DNA from: an uncultured Pseudomonadota bacterium
GTDB taxonomy: Bacteria; Pseudomonadota; Gammaproteobacteria; Burkholderiales; Thiobacillaceae
Assembly: GCA_903835655.1 (NCBI GenBank)
Contig: CAILNT010000074.1
Coordinates: 16,965-80,964 of the forward strand
Length of the DNA: 64,000 nt
Direction of reading: 5' to 3'
The position numbers and the translations under genes are program-made. Each line of letters begins with the position of its first letter. Positions within the stretch are counted from its first letter, which is position 1. Positions 17,612 through 27,958 of the stretch are shown here, in pieces. Below the pieces are notes generated by a model. That model worked only from the letters and a program-made list of their open reading frames with translations, made no database searches and was not told where the DNA came from.

Positions 17612-18292
17612 CTATTGGTTCGCACTGGTATTGTTTTCTGAAAAATCAACCCTACGATTTATTGTCCAGCATCGTTCCTCGTGACACTCTGCGCGGGGCT
17701 TCTCCCTGCCATAACTGATTGCCTCAATTGATGAATCTGGCACTCCATTAAGCAATAGAGCTTTCCTTACAGCCTCGGCGCGCTTTTGGCCAAGGGCGAG
17801 GTTGTACTCCCGGCTTCCACGTTCATCGGCATTACCCTCCAGGCGGACCTGTAATTTAGGTGTGGAGATCAAAAGCCGTGCACTCTTAATTACGATGGCT
17901 TGATATTCCGGCTTGATCGAGTAGCCATCGTAGTCAAAGAAGATGCTCCTTGAAGCTAGACTTGTTGCAATGCTACTTTGTTGTTGTTTTTCGTTCTCGT
18001 TGGCGAGACTCTCCTCGTTAGTGCGAAGGGTACTACCTTGCTCAGTCGATATAGGTATGTCGTGGGGAGCCGCTGACGCTAGTACAGGAGATTTTGCATG
18101 GATCGACTCGATGCCACCTTCACTGACTTGTGCATCCTTGTTTCCAGTGGATCCCTCAGCGCCAGATGTGACAGGGTTTGTGGCCACTTTGTCAGCCCTG
18201 CCCTCGATTGAAGCACTTGTTGGTTTTTTAGGTGTTGCAGAGCAGGCGGAAAGCACTCCGCAAGCTACGAGGATGAAGAGATAGCGTGACAT
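17612..18292 (-). CDS. Pal-like OmpA-domain lipoprotein
   Basis: This 226-residue lipoprotein is counted from the ATG at 18292, which gives a good signal peptide and lipobox (VLSAC). A long Ser/Thr/Glu-rich linker (residues ~20-110) leads to a C-terminal OmpA domain with IFFDYDGYSIKPEY, LEGNADERGSREYNLALGQKRAEAV and NRRVDF, all very Pal-like. It is unlikely to be the housekeeping pal because tolB and ybgF are not adjacent. Base composition is visibly lower in GC than neighbours, suggesting recent acquisition. Confidence 0.85.
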   Translation of the reverse strand: MSRYLFILVACGVLSACSATPKKPTSASIEGRADKVATNPVTSGAEGSTGNKDAQVSEGGIESIHAKSPVLASAAPHDIPISTEQGSTLRTNEESLANENEKQQQSSIATSLASRSIFFDYDGYSIKPEYQAIVIKSARLLISTPKLQVRLEGNADERGSREYNLALGQKRAEAVRKALLLNGVPDSSIEAISYGREKPRAECHEERCWTINRRVDFSENNTSANQ

Positions 18293-18395
18293 GAAAGTCC
18301 CCAGAACGGCACGTTGCATTTGCATAAATATGATTTATACGTAATATATTTGCGATGGTACACTTGTTCCAACGTCCATAGCAACAGGAGCCGAT

Positions 18396-18875
18396 GTGCC
18401 CAAACGAGTCGACCGCCCGTCCGTTACCGACGCGCTAAGGAAATTCCGCGTCATCTATGGTTGCGTGCGCCAGCATTTTCGTGAGGTAGAGCAGCAGTGC
18501 GGCGTTTCTGGCTCCCAGCTCTGGATCCTCCAGGAAATAGCCAGCACGCCGGGCATCGGGGTTTCTGAGTTGGCCGAACGGCTTTCGATACATCAGTCAA
18601 CGTGTAGCCAGCTGGTGGAAAAACTCACAGTGCATGGCTACGTCGTGAAAGCTCGCAGCGCCCAGGACCAGCGACGTGTTGGTTTGTCTCTCACGGATAC
18701 GGCGAACACGTTGCTTGCCACCGCTCCAGGCCCTACGGAAGGCGTGTTCCCGAGTGCTCTAAGGGCGCTGAGTGAGGCTGAACTTAGTGCCCTTGATCAT
18801 GCGCTGTCGATGGTGATCTCGCAGTTGCGCGTAAGTGATGATAGGTTTGCTGACCAGCCTTTGGCAGATCTTTGA
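18396..18875 (+). CDS. MarR-family transcriptional regulator
   Basis: This 159-residue winged-helix regulator has a GTG start with AGGAG upstream. The recognition region is VSELAERLSIHQSTCSQLVEKLTVHGYV (residues ~50-77), with the wing in ARSAQDQRRVGLSLT (~81-95). It is divergent from the Pal-like lipoprotein across about 100 bases and may control that gene, itself, or both. No effector can be inferred. Confidence 0.85.
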   Translation: MPKRVDRPSVTDALRKFRVIYGCVRQHFREVEQQCGVSGSQLWILQEIASTPGIGVSELAERLSIHQSTCSQLVEKLTVHGYVVKARSAQDQRRVGLSLTDTANTLLATAPGPTEGVFPSALRALSEAELSALDHALSMVISQLRVSDDRFADQPLADL

Positions 18876-18893
18876 TACTACGGACATGGAGTC

Positions 18894-19153
18894 ATGCAAA
18901 TGGAAGTCTGGATAAAATCCCTCGAAGTTGACATGCAGGTCAAGCAACAAGGAGTCGAGTTGGAAGTCCGCAGCAAGGATGGCAGGGAACGCGTGGGCAA
19001 CTGCTACGCCACACAGGCTGGTCTGGTCTGGTGTGGTGCAAAGGCAAGGCGAAGAAGGAGCACGGGGTATGGATCGGGTGGGAGGATTTCATGGCCATCT
19101 GCACCACGCAGGAGGTATTGAAAGCAGCCGTCCGTGCGGCGAAAGCCGCATGA
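18894..19153 (+). pseudogene. Small conserved protein broken by a 5-bp tandem duplication
   Basis: Frame 1 reads MQVKQQGVELEVRSKDG...GLVWC (from the ATG at 18933, or from 18894) and then turns into arginine-rich nonsense to a stop at 19121. Just after LVWC the DNA has TGGTG twice in tandem (19029-19038). Removing one copy restores a fluent frame, WCKGKAKKEHGVWIGWEDF..., that ends at TGA 19151-19153, giving about 70-80 residues. The restored protein looks like a small proteobacterial hypothetical family with the ending (K)NGxxIxWxDF. A sequencing error is the alternative explanation. Confidence 0.65.
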
Positions 19154-19219
19154 TGCCCTGCGGCCACCTCCCAACCGGCCTGATTTGCCGATTTGCCTGG
19201 GACAGATCCAAGATTCTGC

Positions 19220-20515
19220 ATGATTGATCACAACCACCTAAAAAGTCTGCTTTCGCCAACAGAATGGCTGATGCGCTTGGTGTTCTGGGGTGGCGCCATC
19301 GTGGTGGGGGTAGTGGCTGTCCTGTTTTCCATAGGTGCACAGTTCGCTGACCGCTGCTTCCATGGGATTCTTTTCATATCGCCCTGGCTTCCTTTCCTGG
19401 TCATGCCGACGGGGCTTGCACTGTCCACGTGGTTGTCGCGGAGGTACTTCGCGGGTGCCCAAGGAAGTGGCATACCGCAAACCATCGCCGCCATGCAGAT
19501 CGACAATCTGGAACAGCCAAGTGGCTTGCTGTCGCTGCGCATTGCGGTGGGGAAGGTATTCCTCACCATTCTGGCGCTCTGCTGTGGCGCATCGGTGGGC
19601 CGGGAAGGCCCCACGGTACAGGTCGGCGCTTCCATCATGTATTCACTGCGTCGCTTCCCCCATTTCTCCTATCGTGATCAAATGCAAGGATTGATAGTCG
19701 CTGGTGCCGCCGCAGGTATTGCGGCAGCGTTTAATACACCACTGGCAGGGATCACCTTCGCTATCGAAGAATTGTCCCGGTCATTTGCTCAACGTACTAA
19801 CGGACTCGTGATCACCGCGATCATTTTCGCCGGCCTGGCCGCCAATTCGATCTTGGGCAACTACACCTATTTCGGCACTGTATCGACCTCGCTCGATATC
19901 GGCACCGGTTGGCTAGCCGTCATCGTCTGCGGCATCACCGGTGGGCTTGCCGGCGGATTGTTTGCGCGCCTGCTAATCATTGCCAGCGAAGGCTGGCGCG
20001 GCGTCATCGGGCAATGGATCAGCGAAAATCCCGTAATGTTCGCGGCATCATGTGGTCTCGTCCTGGCATGCCTGGGTCTCCTGTCTGGCCAGCACACTTA
20101 TGGTACGGGCTATGACGAAGCGCGCGACATCATAGCTCATGGAGATGCCAATTATCCAGGTTACGGCTTATATAAATCTCTGGCGACGCTGGTGTCCTAT
20201 TTCAGCGGGATTCCTGGCGGTATTTTTGCACCTTCCCTGGCGACTGGTGCGGGTATGGGCGCCTTACTGTCTCATCTGGTCTCCTTCGCACCTACCAGTA
20301 CCGTGATCGTACTGGGCATGGTCGCCTATTTCTCCGGGGTCACCCAGGCGCCATTGACGGCCTTCATCATCGTTATGGAAATGACTGACAACCATAGCAT
20401 CGTCGTGCCGCTCATGGCGACAGCGCTGATCGCTCATGGCATCTCCCGGCTTATCTGCCATGAATCCCTCTACAAGGCGCTCGCGGAACGATTTGTCACG
20501 CGGCAGAATGTCTAG
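19220..20515 (+). CDS. ClC-family chloride channel or transporter
   Basis: This 431-residue membrane protein has about 10-12 helices and the three ClC signatures: GSGIPQ (residues ~90-95), GREGPTVQ (~133-140, including the gating glutamate) and GIFAPSLATGAG (~333-344). It has no C-terminal CBS domains. The gating glutamate indicates a proton-coupled exchanger or gated channel. ATG 19220 is preferred over a TTG 27 bases upstream. It lies between a broken small gene and the converging pilus operon and has no functional partner visible. Confidence 0.93.
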   Translation: MIDHNHLKSLLSPTEWLMRLVFWGGAIVVGVVAVLFSIGAQFADRCFHGILFISPWLPFLVMPTGLALSTWLSRRYFAGAQGSGIPQTIAAMQIDNLEQPSGLLSLRIAVGKVFLTILALCCGASVGREGPTVQVGASIMYSLRRFPHFSYRDQMQGLIVAGAAAGIAAAFNTPLAGITFAIEELSRSFAQRTNGLVITAIIFAGLAANSILGNYTYFGTVSTSLDIGTGWLAVIVCGITGGLAGGLFARLLIIASEGWRGVIGQWISENPVMFAASCGLVLACLGLLSGQHTYGTGYDEARDIIAHGDANYPGYGLYKSLATLVSYFSGIPGGIFAPSLATGAGMGALLSHLVSFAPTSTVIVLGMVAYFSGVTQAPLTAFIIVMEMTDNHSIVVPLMATALIAHGISRLICHESLYKALAERFVTRQNV

Positions 20516-20777
20516 TTCAGGTTTCCTGCCAGCAACCGGGTCGTGGTGGCTTGGATCAACAGGGTCGCCAGAATGACCATGATGGTGGACACATTCGCAG
20601 CGACCGCACGCGCGTCGTCGTGTACCCGCAAGGAGCAGGCCGATCTTCGTACGCGCTTGAGCGCTACGACTCCGCGCCCTTGCCAGACAACTCGCCAGAC
20701 GCACACTCGGGCGTGTTCAACTGAGGATTCAAGGTTCAAGGCTGAGGCGCCAAATACCTGGCACCGACACCGGGCAG

Positions 20778-21212
20778 TCATTGCCTCCAACAATCGCCCA
20801 CGCTACCCGAACTCACCCCTTTCACACCGAGATGATCCAGGGTGAACGTGCCGCAGCTGTCGTTAGCCTGGTTTCCGGTAGGCACCGCCTTCAACGTGAA
20901 GGTCGAAGCGATGGGCGTGCTCACGGTCGGGGTGACCACACTCAGATTGTAATAAGTGGTGCTGGCCCCACTGGTCAATGGCATCGGATCGGCCGAATAA
21001 CCGAGCGTAGTCATGCTAGCCGAGTAGGCGTTATTCGTAGTGAAATAACGCGCTTCCCGACTCGCAAGGTCCAGTATCCCGTTGATGGCTGCCGCCCGAT
21101 GCGCCGTCAGAACATAGCTGTTATAAGCCGGCATGGCGATCGCAGCCAGTATCCCGATGATCGCCACGACGATCATGAGTTCGACCAGAGTAAATCCCCT
21201 GCTGATTTTCAA
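20778..21212 (-). CDS. pilE: Type IV pilin PilE-like
   Basis: This 144-residue type IV pilin or minor pilin starts at a TTG (21212) that overlaps the pilY1 stop and has GGAGGAG in the pilY1 end as its ribosome-binding site. The short leader MKISRG is followed by [20 protein letters not shown] with Glu5 of the mature protein. The C-terminal part has a Cys pair (DSCGTF and VGDCW) forming the D-region loop. It is the last gene of the fimT-pilV-pilW-pilX-pilY1-pilE operon, the usual order in betaproteobacteria. Confidence 0.9.
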   Translation of the reverse strand: MKISRGFTLVELMIVVAIIGILAAIAMPAYNSYVLTAHRAAAINGILDLASREARYFTTNNAYSASMTTLGYSADPMPLTSGASTTYYNLSVVTPTVSTPIASTFTLKAVPTGNQANDSCGTFTLDHLGVKGVSSGSVGDCWRQ

Positions 21213-24200
21213 AGCAACTCCTCCCAGGTGATCCGATTCACCGTCACTGCGCCCTGTGGCTGAAACTTGATGACTACGGCATTTCCCGTCGTCGTCTGAG
21301 TGATCAGAAACTGCTGGCTGCCAATCGAGATGACCCAGGGCGTGCCGACGCCGTTTTGCTGGACGCCGACGACGGAAGCCGTGGCGCCGCTGATCCCTGC
21401 GCTGCTGTTGGTGCTGGCCGCGAAAGATCCCGCCGCGTTGGCGAAAACATTCTGTGCATTTCCCGCACCGGAAGCCATGTTGAACGCACGGGTCCATCCG
21501 GTGGGCAACACCGGACTGCATTGTCCCAGCGTCGTCGTCGGGGGCGTCGTCGTATTCACGACCAGTTCGCCACCGCTAAAAACCGGACTGTAAATAGTCT
21601 GCTCGCCGGCTCCTTGCACCAAGCCGGGCAAATCGAATAGCCACCCGTATTGGGTGTTTCCAGAAGCACAGGATGTACTTCCAGTCCAGCAGACCGTGGC
21701 GGTCGCCATGGTGGCATACCCTCCTGATTGAGTAACCTGCGTGTCGACATACAGGTTGGATCGCGCAAAGGTCCGATAGGGGGACGAGGTGGGTTCGCTG
21801 AGCCAGGCATATTGCGTGGTCGATGCGGGAATATGCACCCCGTTCGCCGTCGTCGTACCATTGTTCCAGGCACTCATATCCCAGTCCCAGATTCCATAGA
21901 CCGTCTGCGTTCCCGACGCGTAGGTGTTGGCCGCCGACATCGAAACCGGCGTTGCCTGACCCGTGCCGAAACCCAACAATACCCGGTTCGCCCCTCCGGT
22001 GATCGTTCCCGTGACTGCAATCTGGGTCGTGATCGGCTGCCGGTTGCCCAGACTGTCCTTGGCGACAAAGAGCGGCGTCGCCGTGGGCTGACCATATTTC
22101 GAAACGCCCCAGTCACTTGGATTGCTGCTGGTGAGGTCGAATCGCCAGACGTTGCCCAATAAATCACCCGCATAAAGATAATCCGCGACATGATCGGCGT
22201 CGAGGTCGGCGGAGGCCACGCTATTGATGCCGTCCGGTGTCGTTGTGGAGCCGGCACCCGTGCTCAGCCATTTAAATGTAATTGCCCCGCTAGTGGCGTC
22301 GACCAGGCCGATATAGATACCGGCCAGCCCATTGCTGCTACCCAAGCCATTTCCGAAGAGAATCGCCCATTGGCCATTGTGCAAACGACGAACCAGGGGG
22401 ATGCCGGTAGAAGTTCCAAGATTGGCCAGTGTCGCCACTTTCCAATCACCTATGACCAGGCTTGCGGCATGGGCTTCCGAGAATTGGGAAGGATCCGTGA
22501 CATCGAGCGCATAGATTCCACTTCCCCCCGAGCCCAACGCCCCGACCAACCAGGTATGCCACGCGCCGGCGTAATACAGGTCACCCGTTCCCGGTGTGGC
22601 ATCGACCAGATAATCATGTCCATAGGTTGGGTTGGTCAGGTCGACGACCGCACTGTTGGCCAATACTGTGGCGGGCATGTAGCCCATGACTTCATAGCCG
22701 TCATTGTTAGTGCTGTCGTAGCTCCCATCCGAACTATTTGCACCGGTCCGGAACCCGTGCACCAAACCGTCATTGCTGCCCGAGTACACCACATTCAATC
22801 GCGTCGCATTAGCGGTTTTGAAGGCGACGTAGGACGACTCCGTACCCGCGCCATAGTGCGCATCCGTGAAGGTCGCGCCATAGTTCATGGAGGGAGGGCC
22901 CACCCAGGTTGGACTGGAATTGATGATGTCTCCGAGGACTCCCGCTCTGATGCGCAACGGCCCTGGAGGCGAAGTGCTCTGCTCCTCACTGCGGTCGCCG
23001 CGCAGCCAATTCAAGCGGTACGAACCATAGCCGTCTGTAGAGTTCAGCATGGTCTGCTGCGCGGACGTGAGATTGGCCCATTCCAGGGGAACCCCCGTCG
23101 TTCCGTTCCAGGTCAGGAGTTTCCGCGATGCCGGCGACTCCACGCTGACGCTATTGGTGGCACTGCCACTCGCATCCGTCCCCATGCTGGCACACCCGCC
23201 ACCTGTCAACACACAGGATGCATCCCAGTCCGCTGTGCCCGACACGCCAATCGTGCCGTTGGTGTTGACCAATGCCTTGGAAACCAGAGATGCCGTCCAG
23301 TTATTGGGGTTGTACGATGCCAGGTACTCCTGCGTGCCAATTCTGATCTGACCGGCTTGAACCGTATTGGCCGATGCGCTGCTGCTGGACTGAGTCGGTT
23401 CAGCCGCGAAACAAGTGATTTCATGGACATTATTGGAACCGCCGGTTGAACCCGCAAAACCGAAACGCAGAACGGACGGCAGCGGCCCGTTGGCCGTGGT
23501 CATGTTCCAGTTGGACAACACGGTCTGATACGCCGCGCCGTTGTAGCTGTACATGAAAGTCAGGTAACCGGCGGGTGTGATTTGTAATCTGTAGGTTATC
23601 GGCCATGCCTGGGAACGCAAACTATGGGCTTCATCCGCAAGCAATTGCGTGCCAGGCAGAACCCAATTACCCCCCGGGATCACGGCATAATCAAGATACG
23701 AGGGGGCGCTGTTTGTATTACGTGGTCCGGTCTGCGAGCTATCCGCAGCGGTGCCCGAGACGTTGGTGATGGCTCCCGGAGTGGAAGCCAGTGTAATTTG
23801 AAAAGTATTCTGGGTTGCATTCGCGATGGCATACGAACCAGAAACTGCCGCGGGCGTGGTCAATTTCGCCGTTCCGGAACTATTGATCAGCGTCGATGGT
23901 GTGGAACTCAGGGTAACCTGGAAAGAGTTGCTGGTGACATTGGAAACGGCGTATGCACCGGGAATCGTGGGCTGGTTACTGGTATCCGTTGCCGTACCTG
24001 AGGTATTGGTGACGCTACCAGGATTGCTGCTCAGCGTGATATCAAACGTATTGGTTGTCTTATTTGAAATGACGAACGCTCTACCCGTGATGGCCACCGA
24101 GTTGGCATCCGTAATGGCTCCTCCGATCGTCACGCTATCGCCGTTCGTGTAGCCGTTATTAGCAACGGTTAACGTCACGGTTTTGCTGGTTCCGCTATGC

Positions 24201-25312
24201 GCGGCCCCCGTGATGTTTTTCGCAACAGCACCCGCAGTGACCCCAGCCAGTGTCACTGAATCCCCATTTGCGAAGCCGTGGGCTTCCGTGGTCGTTACGG
24301 TCAAGGTGGTGCCGCTATTCGATGCGTTACTGATCGCATGTACGGGTGCGACATCGTTGATGGCACCTGCCAGAACCACGCTGTCACCCGTTAGAAATCC
24401 GTTATTGGGAACGGTCACGGTCACCGTTCTGCCGCTACTGGCTATGGCGGTTATCGATTGTGGATTCGAGCTGGAATTATTCCAGAGCGTACCTGTGACA
24501 CAAGTCTGCCTCACCGCCGTTTGCTGCGCGGAAGAGGATAGCGTGGACGGATAATACCAGGGGTAGTTCTGGTTCAACCAATACCAACTCACATTACCGG
24601 CCCCACGTAAGCCGATACGATTGGCCTGCATATAACTACCACTGACATAACTGTTGTAGCCATTGGAACTGGAACTCGATGTCCTTACGGCAATGCCCGT
24701 GGCGGTATTGTCGCCGGAGTTGAGATAATTGCCGTATTCATCCATGCCCAGACCAAGATAAGCCCCCGTCAGACCCGTGTAGGGCGCATTGCTATTGGAG
24801 CAACTATAGGCAAGGCTCCCCCCCCAGGAACCAAGATTATTCCCCCCGCCGACACTGGTTGGCACGCCGCCATCCATGAGAAAGAATGACATGCCGTCCG
24901 CGCCTTCACTGGCCAATCCATCATGACTGCCACCATAGGAATAGGTCGTAAAGGTGGCTTGCAAGCCCTGATTACTGGGGAAGGTAAAGCTGGAAACGAT
25001 GGCGCCATGCTGATTCCCCTGCGCAGGCGTCAAGCGCAGCGCGCCGCTGCCGGCGGCATCGGATATCGCTGTGCAAGCGGGTATGACGCTGGAAGAGGTT
25101 GCGTGAACGCCTGCCGTCAGACAGGGGTAGCCATTGAAAGACATCACCATCCAGTTGTTATTGTCTGTAGGTTGGGTAAAGTCATCGGTTACCGTCACCG
25201 CAATGGACTGTGCGGAAAACAGCAAAGTGAAAAACAACAATAATCCGCAATGACGGGCCTCCCATGCAGAAACATGACCCGCGTGGACGAATTCAAGGGG
25301 ATTGATCTTCAT
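21209..25312 (-). CDS. pilY1: PilY1 tip adhesin with lectin-like N-terminus
   Basis: This secreted protein of about 1367 residues sits at the pilus tip, where PilY1 proteins act in adhesion and in extension or retraction. ATG 25312 has GGAGGG upstream. Order: signal peptide to about residue 38; an L-type lectin-like domain (~45-270) with [12 protein letters not shown] and [14 protein letters not shown]; a repeat array (~285-555); then the PilY1 beta-propeller (~800-1367). The propeller carries a calcium-binding-type loop [15 protein letters not shown] near 1035 and a LGNVWRFDL blade. The extra N-terminal part likely sets binding specificity. Confidence 0.93.
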   Translation of the reverse strand: MKINPLEFVHAGHVSAWEARHCGLLLFFTLLFSAQSIAVTVTDDFTQPTDNNNWMVMSFNGYPCLTAGVHATSSSVIPACTAISDAAGSGALRLTPAQGNQHGAIVSSFTFPSNQGLQATFTTYSYGGSHDGLASEGADGMSFFLMDGGVPTSVGGGNNLGSWGGSLAYSCSNSNAPYTGLTGAYLGLGMDEYGNYLNSGDNTATGIAVRTSSSSSNGYNSYVSGSYMQANRIGLRGAGNVSWYWLNQNYPWYYPSTLSSSAQQTAVRQTCVTGTLWNNSSSNPQSITAIASSGRTVTVTVPNNGFLTGDSVVLAGAINDVAPVHAISNASNSGTTLTVTTTEAHGFANGDSVTLAGVTAGAVAKNITGAAHSGTSKTVTLTVANNGYTNGDSVTIGGAITDANSVAITGRAFVISNKTTNTFDITLSSNPGSVTNTSGTATDTSNQPTIPGAYAVSNVTSNSFQVTLSSTPSTLINSSGTAKLTTPAAVSGSYAIANATQNTFQITLASTPGAITNVSGTAADSSQTGPRNTNSAPSYLDYAVIPGGNWVLPGTQLLADEAHSLRSQAWPITYRLQITPAGYLTFMYSYNGAAYQTVLSNWNMTTANGPLPSVLRFGFAGSTGGSNNVHEITCFAAEPTQSSSSASANTVQAGQIRIGTQEYLASYNPNNWTASLVSKALVNTNGTIGVSGTADWDASCVLTGGGCASMGTDASGSATNSVSVESPASRKLLTWNGTTGVPLEWANLTSAQQTMLNSTDGYGSYRLNWLRGDRSEEQSTSPPGPLRIRAGVLGDIINSSPTWVGPPSMNYGATFTDAHYGAGTESSYVAFKTANATRLNVVYSGSNDGLVHGFRTGANSSDGSYDSTNNDGYEVMGYMPATVLANSAVVDLTNPTYGHDYLVDATPGTGDLYYAGAWHTWLVGALGSGGSGIYALDVTDPSQFSEAHAASLVIGDWKVATLANLGTSTGIPLVRRLHNGQWAILFGNGLGSSNGLAGIYIGLVDATSGAITFKWLSTGAGSTTTPDGINSVASADLDADHVADYLYAGDLLGNVWRFDLTSSNPSDWGVSKYGQPTATPLFVAKDSLGNRQPITTQIAVTGTITGGANRVLLGFGTGQATPVSMSAANTYASGTQTVYGIWDWDMSAWNNGTTTANGVHIPASTTQYAWLSEPTSSPYRTFARSNLYVDTQVTQSGGYATMATATVCWTGSTSCASGNTQYGWLFDLPGLVQGAGEQTIYSPVFSGGELVVNTTTPPTTTLGQCSPVLPTGWTRAFNMASGAGNAQNVFANAAGSFAASTNSSAGISGATASVVGVQQNGVGTPWVISIGSQQFLITQTTTGNAVVIKFQPQGAVTVNRITWEELL
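23735..24450 (-). repeat. Internal repeat array in pilY1
   Basis: Three NGDSVT-type units ([51 protein letters not shown]) are followed by three units of the pattern FxxTLSSxPxxxxNxSGTA. The first type recalls FCCH-like beta repeats seen in surface and phage tail proteins. The DNA copies are diverged, so expansion is not very recent. Confidence 0.7.
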
Positions 25313-25316
25313 GACA

Positions 25317-25859
25317 TTACCCTCCACCCAGATTGCTGGAATTCGCATGAATCTGATAAACGGATTGCACCACGGCGGCTGCAGCGGCACTCCCCCCCGT
25401 GGACGTCGCGGTTACCTGATACAAGGCATTGTAGGTGTCTATATTTCCGAGATATTGGATGTAGAATGCGGGCGCGAGGGCATAGGTACTCAACCCGCCC
25501 GCCGAACTCACGCTCATATTGGCCGGTGTGAATGACACCCCGGATGACCGCACCGAGGATTGTGAGGATGGATTCACCAAAGCGTTACTGCATACGACCG
25601 GCACGGTAAGCGGGGTTTCAGGTACGCCACAATTGACTCCGGTTACCCAGTTGCCCGTATACGTATTGGCCGGCATGGCCATCCATGACTCGGCATAGTT
25701 GAGCGCAGTCTGCGCAGCATCGATGGACCGGCTTTTCTCACGGTTATTTCCAGACATGGACTCATCCATGGCGAGGCCACCGAACATGGAGATCGCCAGC
25801 GTGGTCATGAGAAACAGGAAAGCCAGACTCACGATCAGGATGTAGCCTTTCTCTTTCAT
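25317..25859 (-). CDS. pilX: Type IV pilus assembly protein PilX
   Basis: This 180-residue minor pilin-like protein starts at ATG 25859 (MKEKGYILIVSLAFLFLMTTLAISMFGGLAMDESMSGNNREK). The hydrophobic helix and the xxMDExMxGNxREKxRS motif are characteristic of PilX. Unlike true pilins it lacks FTLxE. It lies between pilW (one base away) and pilY1 (4 bases away), so it belongs to one translationally linked operon. It helps prime pilus assembly with PilVW and PilY1. Confidence 0.88.
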   Translation of the reverse strand: MKEKGYILIVSLAFLFLMTTLAISMFGGLAMDESMSGNNREKSRSIDAAQTALNYAESWMAMPANTYTGNWVTGVNCGVPETPLTVPVVCSNALVNPSSQSSVRSSGVSFTPANMSVSSAGGLSTYALAPAFYIQYLGNIDTYNALYQVTATSTGGSAAAAAVVQSVYQIHANSSNLGGG

Positions 25860-25860
25860 G

Positions 25861-26559
25861 TCACAACCCCACCATGTAGGGTATCGTTTGCGAGACACTG
25901 ATGGTGGCGGCCTGCCCCGGTTGCCCTTGCAGTGGGTTGACAAATTGCAGCGTCGCCTTGACCGTCTTGACCGCGGACCATAGTGAAACGCTCGAGGCAG
26001 ACTGATACTGGGTCACGGAGCCAGCCCCCGTGGTATCCACGCCATAGCGCACCACCATCCCCGACACCCCGGCAATGAGATTCACCGCATTTACAACACC
26101 GCTGGTGTTATCCGTCTCATTGCAGGTCAGGTAGCCCCCGGACACACTGAAGGTATCCGTGTAGCGATCCCCTTGATTCAACTGTGCAGAGCACCCCTGA
26201 AAGGCACTCGTGCTCGCGATGAAGCGCACACTGAGGCTGTCGTTATTTCCCGTCCCCGTCGTCCCACTTAGCGATTGCCCGGCGGAAAACGCCCCACTTT
26301 CTGGAAACGAAGCGACCGCGTTTGTGAATACCATTGGGGTCGTTGAAACCGGATTCGGAAAATATCCGGCATTGCGTATACTCGATGCAAGAATCCACAT
26401 CGTCATGCGCTCGTTGTCCTGAAACGAGGACAATTTCTGACGTAGTGTGTACGTTTGATTCATCGTCACGAATACCATGTCTAGACCGAACAGCAGCAGC
26501 AATCCAATGGCAATAGCCACCATCAATTCGATCAGACTGAAGCCGCGTTGCGTTTTCAT
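25861..26559 (-). CDS. pilW: Minor pilin PilW
   Basis: This 232-residue minor pilin has the prepilin site QRG|FSLIELMVAIAIGLLLLFGL; Glu5 is present. The middle contains NERMTMWILASSIRNAGYFPNP, typical of PilW. The ATG at 26559 overlaps the pilV stop (TGATG); a GTG one codon earlier is possible. It takes part in the tip priming complex together with PilV, PilX, FimT and PilY1. Confidence 0.9.
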   Translation of the reverse strand: MKTQRGFSLIELMVAIAIGLLLLFGLDMVFVTMNQTYTLRQKLSSFQDNERMTMWILASSIRNAGYFPNPVSTTPMVFTNAVASFPESGAFSAGQSLSGTTGTGNNDSLSVRFIASTSAFQGCSAQLNQGDRYTDTFSVSGGYLTCNETDNTSGVVNAVNLIAGVSGMVVRYGVDTTGAGSVTQYQSASSVSLWSAVKTVKATLQFVNPLQGQPGQAATISVSQTIPYMVGL

Positions 26560-27128
26560 CACTGTATGGAAACCAGTGTGGTGTACTGATGCGCCGCCGA
26601 CTTTCCCGGTGCCAGCAAACCCGTGGCGCCAGACTGATTATTGCTACTCAGTGCGATGTTATTCTCGGACCAGTAGATCGTTATCTGACAAACCATCGGA
26701 GACACGGTGGGGCAGGTAATCATCCCGCTATAGGCCACGTTTCCCCCTCCCGATGGCAACGACTGGCCGACGGCTAGCGGCAAGGCACTCGCCATCGCCA
26801 CGCCCCAGTTCTGTAGGTCGTAATACGCCAACTGCTGTGCGGAACAGACATTAAGGAAGCAGTCGGAAGTGGGGGTCATGGATGAACCCGAACCCACGGC
26901 GAGGGTGTTGTTCGTCACGCCCACACTCGTGGGCGGTGTGCCCCAATACTCGACATTCGCCTGCATCTGCGCTGCCATGCTGGAGGCCAGAATGGCCGCC
27001 AGATTCTGGCAACGGGCAGTTCCCGTATTATTGATGGCAAGCAGCTGGATACCCGCCACCCCCAGCACCCCCACCATGGCGATCACCATGGAAATCAGCA
27101 CCTCCAGCAAGGCGAAACCGGCGTTCAT
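26559..27128 (-). CDS. pilV: Minor pilin PilV
   Basis: This 189-residue minor pilin has a short leader and site MNAG|FALLEVLISMVIAMVGVLGVAGIQL, the form typical of PilV (ALLEV in place of TLIEL). The following QNLAAILASSMAAQMQANVEYW segment fits the family. ATG 27128 lies 4 bases inside the end of fimT (overlap), showing translational coupling. Confidence 0.9.
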   Translation of the reverse strand: MNAGFALLEVLISMVIAMVGVLGVAGIQLLAINNTGTARCQNLAAILASSMAAQMQANVEYWGTPPTSVGVTNNTLAVGSGSSMTPTSDCFLNVCSAQQLAYYDLQNWGVAMASALPLAVGQSLPSGGGNVAYSGMITCPTVSPMVCQITIYWSENNIALSSNNQSGATGLLAPGKSAAHQYTTLVSIQ

Positions 27129-27727
27129 GGACAGGTCGCCCCCGTGTGTACTCCCCAGGACCCGGCACTGAAAACGACGCACCGGTACAAACCGGCTGTA
27201 CTGGAACGGTCGTGCAAGGTGAGTTTGTCGCCGAAGAAGGTATAGCCCACCGCCGTGAACGTTGGATAAGGCGTCGTTTGCACACTGCTGCTCGTCAACG
27301 TGTCGCCATGCGACACACCGGGCGAGACCAGGAGGGGGGAAGCGGTACTACTCAGGAAAACGATCCAGCCGCCGCTCCAGTCATTTCCCGCGCCACAAGC
27401 CGTGCTTGTGGCCGTCCCAGGACAAACGGACACACTCTGCCCGCGTTTGATCGCCTCGCTGCGCGCAAGGTTCATTCCTTGTTGCAACGCGTTGATTTCG
27501 CTCGTCATACGGACATCGTCCAGGACGCCCTGAAAGGATGCGCCGACGATGACCGCCATGATCGAGACGATGCTGAGCGTCACCAGCATTTCAATCAGCG
27601 TGAACCCGGGCAAGTCCCCGCGACGCCCCCCCCCTGTTTGGGCGTGCCGCACGGCAGGGCGAAGGATGCACACCGCGCCGCGGAAATTTTGCGATTCGAT
27701 CGACCTCCTGCCTCTGTGCTGGTTCAT
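27125..27727 (-). CDS. fimT: FimT/GspH-family pseudopilin
   Basis: This 200-residue protein has a GspH/FimT domain: PG|FTLIEMLVTLSIVSIMAVIVGASF, then NALQQGMNLARSEAIKRGQSVSVCPG and SGGWIVF. It is the first gene of the minor pilin operon. ATG 27727 has AGGAGG about 7 bases upstream, which supports it, but it gives a 40-residue leader, long for a prepilin. A GTG about 25 codons later would shorten the leader to about 16 residues. FimT-type proteins in other bacteria bind DNA during uptake, which is possible here. Confidence 0.88.
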   Translation of the reverse strand: MNQHRGRRSIESQNFRGAVCILRPAVRHAQTGGGRRGDLPGFTLIEMLVTLSIVSIMAVIVGASFQGVLDDVRMTSEINALQQGMNLARSEAIKRGQSVSVCPGTATSTACGAGNDWSGGWIVFLSSTASPLLVSPGVSHGDTLTSSSVQTTPYPTFTAVGYTFFGDKLTLHDRSSTAGLYRCVVFSAGSWGVHTGATCP

Positions 27728-27889
27728 TGCCTGTCCTCCTGGCTAGATCGCAGCCCACGCGCGGCACCAGGGAAATCGTGCCCGCACTTGGCCACGGTGG
27801 CGGGCTCACGCCACCGACCCTAGCCCGACTCCAGGAAAAGTCTGGAAGCCATCCAGGGCGTGCAGTGTGATGCTGACCACGCTCAGCAA

Positions 27890-27917
27890 TTTATAGCAAA
27901 TACATCATAATCAACAA
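27890..27917 (-). promoter_or_regulatory. Candidate promoter of the minor pilin operon
   Basis: On the minus strand, TTGTTG (27917-27912), a 16-base spacer and TATAAA (27895-27890) fit a sigma-70 promoter. The site is in a very AT-rich patch (27890-27950) in an otherwise GC-rich gap between mltA and fimT. The 5' leader would be about 155 bases. Confidence 0.4.
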
Positions 27918-27958
27918 GAAAAATAATATTTATTGATTTTGATGTTTGACCGCCACCC

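Noticed and set aside
20512..20793. Minus-strand frame between the ClC gene and pilE
   Set aside because: It ends with one hydrophobic stretch but has no start support and overlaps the pilE end; this gap seems non-coding or degraded.
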